Shown piece by piece: positions 29,192 through 31,069 of a stretch of DNA of 31,069 bases (its first letter is position 1; every line of letters begins with the position of its first letter). Under the pieces are notes generated by a model that was not told the DNA's origin, made no database searches, and was given only the letters and a program-made list of their open reading frames with translations. This DNA comes from a virus. The position numbers were made by a program, and so were the translations under genes. The DNA lies in the IMG/VR virus record IMGVR_UViG_3300011116_000471, positions 1 to 31,069 of that record; one strand, written 5' to 3'.

Positions 29192-29499
29192 TTGTGTTCT
29201 CCTGTAATCATAAATCCGTGAGGGGAGGAGTAGAAGCGTTCACCCTCTATGTTCCCAGATTCTTCTTTAACTTCCTTGCTAACTGGTTCTACTTTGTAGA
29301 CTTTCACTGGATTCTTCTCAGCGCCTTTTGGCATTTTAGTTTCGCCAAAGAATCTTGCTTGTCCTGGATCACTTGTAGCCCATGCACGAGCCATGCGGCC
29401 TTCTCCCTCAGTGACAGCAGGCAATATGAAGCCACCACTTACATCTGCTCTAGTCCCATGGTACATGGGGCCAAACTGCTGTTTAGATAGATTGCTCAT
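29188..29499 (-). CDS. Rifampin-ADP-ribosyltransferase (Arr)-like protein with effector tag
   Basis: The 103-residue protein begins MSNLSKQQFGPMYHGTRADV, so the tag N-L-S-K-Q-Q-F-G runs straight into Y-H-G-T-x-A-D, the start of the Arr family. RAWATSDPGQARFFGE and VKVYKVEPVSKEVKEE follow, then FYSSPHGFMITGE, all in the order seen in Arr (Y-H-G-T, Y-L/A-T, V-Y-x-V-E-P, R/S-P-L/G-x-V-x-G-E). Arr proteins transfer ADP-ribose to rifamycins, but relatives may modify other targets. The start overlaps the GNAT gene by four bases. It is a cleaner match to Arr than the paralogue at 26941-27270. Confidence 0.75.
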   Translation of the reverse strand: MSNLSKQQFGPMYHGTRADVSGGFILPAVTEGEGRMARAWATSDPGQARFFGETKMPKGAEKNPVKVYKVEPVSKEVKEESGNIEGERFYSSPHGFMITGEHK

Positions 29500-29846
29500 T
29501 CAAAGAACTCTTTAGGCCAAATTGCTTCTGGGTGATAGTACCTACCTACTTTTTTTGCCCAACTGTCGCCTTCTTCAGTTCTATCTTGACTATGCTTAAG
29601 TGTTGGAATGCTTTTATCTTGTTTCTTTAAATTAATTCCCATATTCCACATAGCAGTAGCAACACCTTTACGTTGATGTGATGGATCAACATCTATGTTA
29701 CTTACACCTAGTCCTTTTTCCCATCTCATTTCACCTATTGGCTTATCTTCTTTTTTTGCAACAATGCTGTGTCCACCTTGTTCATCGGCGCCTTTATATT
29801 CCAAGGTGTAGTCTTTAAATTGAACAGAAGACAGATTACTGTTCAT
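29496..29846 (-). CDS. GNAT acetyltransferase with effector tag
   Basis: The 116-residue protein begins MNSNLSSVQFKDYTLEYKGA: the tag N-L-S-x-x-Q-F is followed by a first strand and Y-K-G. The GNAT core follows: KPIGEMRWEKGLGVSNIDVD, then PSHQRKGVATAMWNMGIN. Q-R-K-G-V-A is the acetyl-CoA pyrophosphate loop (R-x-x-G-x-G/A). It lacks a long N-terminal domain. It may acetylate a host protein, an antibiotic or a phage partner. It lies between the second GNAT (two bases away) and the Arr-like gene (four-base overlap). Confidence 0.75.
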   Translation of the reverse strand: MNSNLSSVQFKDYTLEYKGADEQGGHSIVAKKEDKPIGEMRWEKGLGVSNIDVDPSHQRKGVATAMWNMGINLKKQDKSIPTLKHSQDRTEEGDSWAKKVGRYYHPEAIWPKEFFE

Positions 29847-29848
29847 CT

Positions 29849-30364
29849 TTAAAACAACTTATACTTAATTGAATCTGGCTTTTCTTTCTTTAACTTCTCA
29901 GACATATGTAGAGTGGCATCAGAGGCCGCCTTGCCCACATTAAGGATAGATCCTTCTGGAGTTGTCTTGTGCATGTAGTCAAACATCTGGCGCCCAATTC
30001 CTCCGCCTTGATACTTCTCGTTCACACGCATGTAACCGATATTGGTATCTGCAATTGGCTTTGGCTTTTCTCTTGTCTCATTACCGTGCTGATCTTTAGT
30101 TACAAATGTTATACCAGATTCACGGGGCGGTTCACGATAGAAGTCTGAGTAACCAACTAATCCTGGTTCACCCTTTGGACTATCTTTAATTCCGCCGCCT
30201 TTTGGGTCAACTGCTCTTGGCGTTGTATCTTTTGTGTCATACACAGATAAACGACGTGCATCGCCGTAGGAACGGATTGGATGCTTGTACGCCGTCTCTT
30301 CTGGCATATCGTGCTCAACGTAGTGTCTTCCTGCTGAGTCTTGGAATTCTGCGTATCTGGCCAT
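29849..30364 (-). CDS. Second GNAT acetyltransferase-like protein (no tag)
   Basis: The 171-residue protein has a long N-terminal segment of mixed composition and a GNAT-type core near residues 112-140: NIGYMRVNEKYQGGGIGRQM followed by FDYMHKTTP. The loop Q-G-G-G-I-G-R is the acetyl-CoA-binding pattern. Later SILNVGKAASDATLHMSEKL resembles the fourth core strand and helix. It starts the compact effector operon, and it lacks the N-terminal tag. Its substrate is unknown. The upstream gap includes a plus-oriented hairpin at 30398-30437. Confidence 0.7.
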   Translation of the reverse strand: MARYAEFQDSAGRHYVEHDMPEETAYKHPIRSYGDARRLSVYDTKDTTPRAVDPKGGGIKDSPKGEPGLVGYSDFYREPPRESGITFVTKDQHGNETREKPKPIADTNIGYMRVNEKYQGGGIGRQMFDYMHKTTPEGSILNVGKAASDATLHMSEKLKKEKPDSIKYKLF

Positions 30365-30397
30365 AACTGTATTGTGACATTAAGGCTACTGTCTCAC

Positions 30398-30437
30398 GCC
30401 CCTATTTAAAAAAATTTAGGGCTTTGCTTTATTTTTC
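30398..30437 (+). terminator. Hairpin with T-rich tail (plus orientation)
   Basis: GCCCCTA (30398-30404) and TAGGGC (30417-30422) form a six-base-pair stem with one bulge, and T-rich sequence TTTGCTTTATTTTTC follows at 30423-30437. That is a plus-strand terminator layout, although all nearby genes are on the minus strand. It could stop antisense transcription, or act as an RNA structure on the minus strand between the small 30-residue gene and the effector operon. The call is moderate. Confidence 0.4.
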
Positions 30438-30445
30438 AGTAAAGA

Positions 30446-30538
30446 CTAAAGACCTAACTTAATAAACCACTCTAAGATGAATCTATACATCTCTAGATCT
30501 AGTAGGTTCCACTCTAATTGCAATAAAATATCTCTCAT
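30446..30538 (-). CDS. 30-residue amphipathic peptide gene
   Basis: The peptide MRDILLQLEWNLLDLEMYRF, then ILEWFIKLGL, is rich in Leu, Trp, Phe and Glu with an amphipathic helical pattern. It has a strong GAGGAGATGAT ribosome site and starts within the stop of the HNH gene (ATGA overlap), so it is probably translated. It is too short for a known family. It may be a membrane-active or regulatory peptide. A chance open frame of this size with such a site is possible but less likely. Confidence 0.45.
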   Translation of the reverse strand: MRDILLQLEWNLLDLEMYRFILEWFIKLGL

Positions 30539-30912
30539 ATCATCTCCTCATTCTTGTGGGTGTAGTGCCCCCTCTGGTGAGTTCTCTCTCTATGGCAGTT
30601 AGAACAGACCACATCGCACTTTTTAATCTCTTTGATCATCTTATCCCAACTGCCCGTCTTATGAAGGAGTGCGGGGGTGAATTTTTTCTCAGAAGGATCT
30701 CTATGATCTAGATCTAAGACATAGTAGGGATACTTAACTCCACAATCCATACAGCCACGATGCTCTTTGTACTTACGGATGTAGTCCCGTATCTGATCCT
30801 TCTTGGTCTTATTGCGTAGTAACTGGGCGCCCTTATTTTTAAGGTAGTACTTAGTGCCGCTCTTCTTATTACTCGCCTTAGCCTTCTCGGACTTCCTGTC
30901 CTTGTAGGGCAT
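30535..30912 (-). CDS. HNH-type endonuclease-like protein
   Basis: The 125-residue protein has a basic N-terminal half (KKSGTKYYLKNKGAQLLRNK, then TKKDQIRDYIRKYKEHR). A zinc-containing HNH region follows: GCMDCGVKYPYYVLDLDHRD, then KKCDVVCSNCHRERTHQRGH. The pattern C-x-x-C, D-H-R, C-x-x-C-H and a late H is the HNH fold with structural zinc. Such proteins are DNA nickases or homing-type enzymes, and some act in packaging. It lies far from the terminase, so a packaging partner role is not obvious. There is no clear Shine-Dalgarno site, so it is probably coupled to the membrane gene. Confidence 0.82.
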   Translation of the reverse strand: MPYKDRKSEKAKASNKKSGTKYYLKNKGAQLLRNKTKKDQIRDYIRKYKEHRGCMDCGVKYPYYVLDLDHRDPSEKKFTPALLHKTGSWDKMIKEIKKCDVVCSNCHRERTHQRGHYTHKNEEMI

Positions 30913-30917
30913 TTAAG

Positions 30918-31069
30918 TTATTGCTGAGAAGAATATAGAAAGGCCGCAACAATCCAGAGAACTGCGACAATTGCCGACAAGATCTTCATAACTATGTAGA
31001 CAGATCTATCAGCCTTGCGAGATACCCACAAGACATACAACGCTACGACAGTCACACAGGTCAATGCCA
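30918..31069 (-). CDS. Two-helix membrane protein, start at or beyond the window edge
   Basis: The open frame runs from the right edge to TAA at 30918-30920. The first partial codon at 31069-31068 reads xTG, so ATG, GTG or TTG could be the start, with ALTCVTVVALYVLWVSRKAD next. A second helix (YIVMKILSAIVAVLWIVAAF) follows a short basic loop. The 49 visible residues form a small two-helix membrane protein. This could be a holin or another small membrane protein. It stops six bases before the HNH start. Confidence 0.55.
   Translation of the reverse strand, partial: ALTCVTVVALYVLWVSRKADRSVYIVMKILSAIVAVLWIVAAFLYSSQQ

Noticed and set aside
29849-30364. Second GNAT protein as a tagged effector
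   Set aside because: Its N terminus (MARYAEFQDSAG) does not carry the L-S/N-x-x-Q-F pattern.
1-31069. tRNA, rRNA, integrase or attachment site
   Set aside because: None was recognised by eye in the short gaps. A tRNA search program would be needed to exclude a degenerate one.

Overview
The window looks like part of an AT-rich tailed double-stranded DNA phage. It carries a large terminase, a portal, a scaffold-like protein and an N4-gp56-like major capsid protein, all on the minus strand and read from high to low coordinates. The host is probably an actinobacterium, perhaps a small-genome freshwater one. Support for this is a DUF7455-type zinc protein typical of actinobacteria, a host-style secreted protein with an Ala/Thr-rich body and a coiled-coil tail, and one promoter arranged for leaderless mRNA. 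No rRNA, tRNA, integrase, insertion sequence or CRISPR array was seen. The host call is inference. No tape-measure or tail-tube gene is visible, so this is either a short-tailed phage or a phage whose tail genes lie outside the window.

Layout by position. 1-1341 (+): the end of an unknown gene, a class I methyltransferase and a GT25-like glycosyltransferase, meeting the fibre genes head-on with no gap. 1342-7103 (-): two fibre proteins made of Gly-X-Gln collagen-like repeats, carrying three copies of one inserted beta-rich domain, then two further tail or neck proteins. 7162-15205 (-): a strong terminator, a small head protein, the capsid, scaffold, portal, terminase and minor phage proteins. 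15216-18187 (-): a structural beta protein, small zinc or basic proteins and membrane proteins including holin candidates. 18184-23513 (mostly -): a 759-residue secreted protein with EF-hand-like loops, small proteins, two tiny zinc-ribbon genes on the plus strand, a lipoprotein and a 320-residue secreted protein. 23723-25667: an HslV/proteasome-like Ntn hydrolase, a CHAP endolysin, and a divergent plus-strand gene that may be a nuclease-fold protein.

The most unusual part is 25621-30364 (-). It is a tightly coupled run of short genes, most overlapping by 1, 4 or 8 bases. It encodes compact enzyme-like domains: two related Cys-His-Asp (papain-like) proteins, three ADP-ribosyltransferase-like proteins, two ParB/sulfiredoxin-like proteins, two GNAT acetyltransferases and a staphylococcal-type nuclease. 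Six of them, from four unrelated folds, start with nearly the same short peptide, about N-L-S/N-x-x-Q-F-G, and no spacer follows it. I interpret this as a common address or packaging tag on a set of phage effectors, comparable in idea to the capsid-targeting sequences of T4 internal proteins. The function is not shown by the sequence. An HNH protein and a two-helix membrane protein close the window at the right edge.
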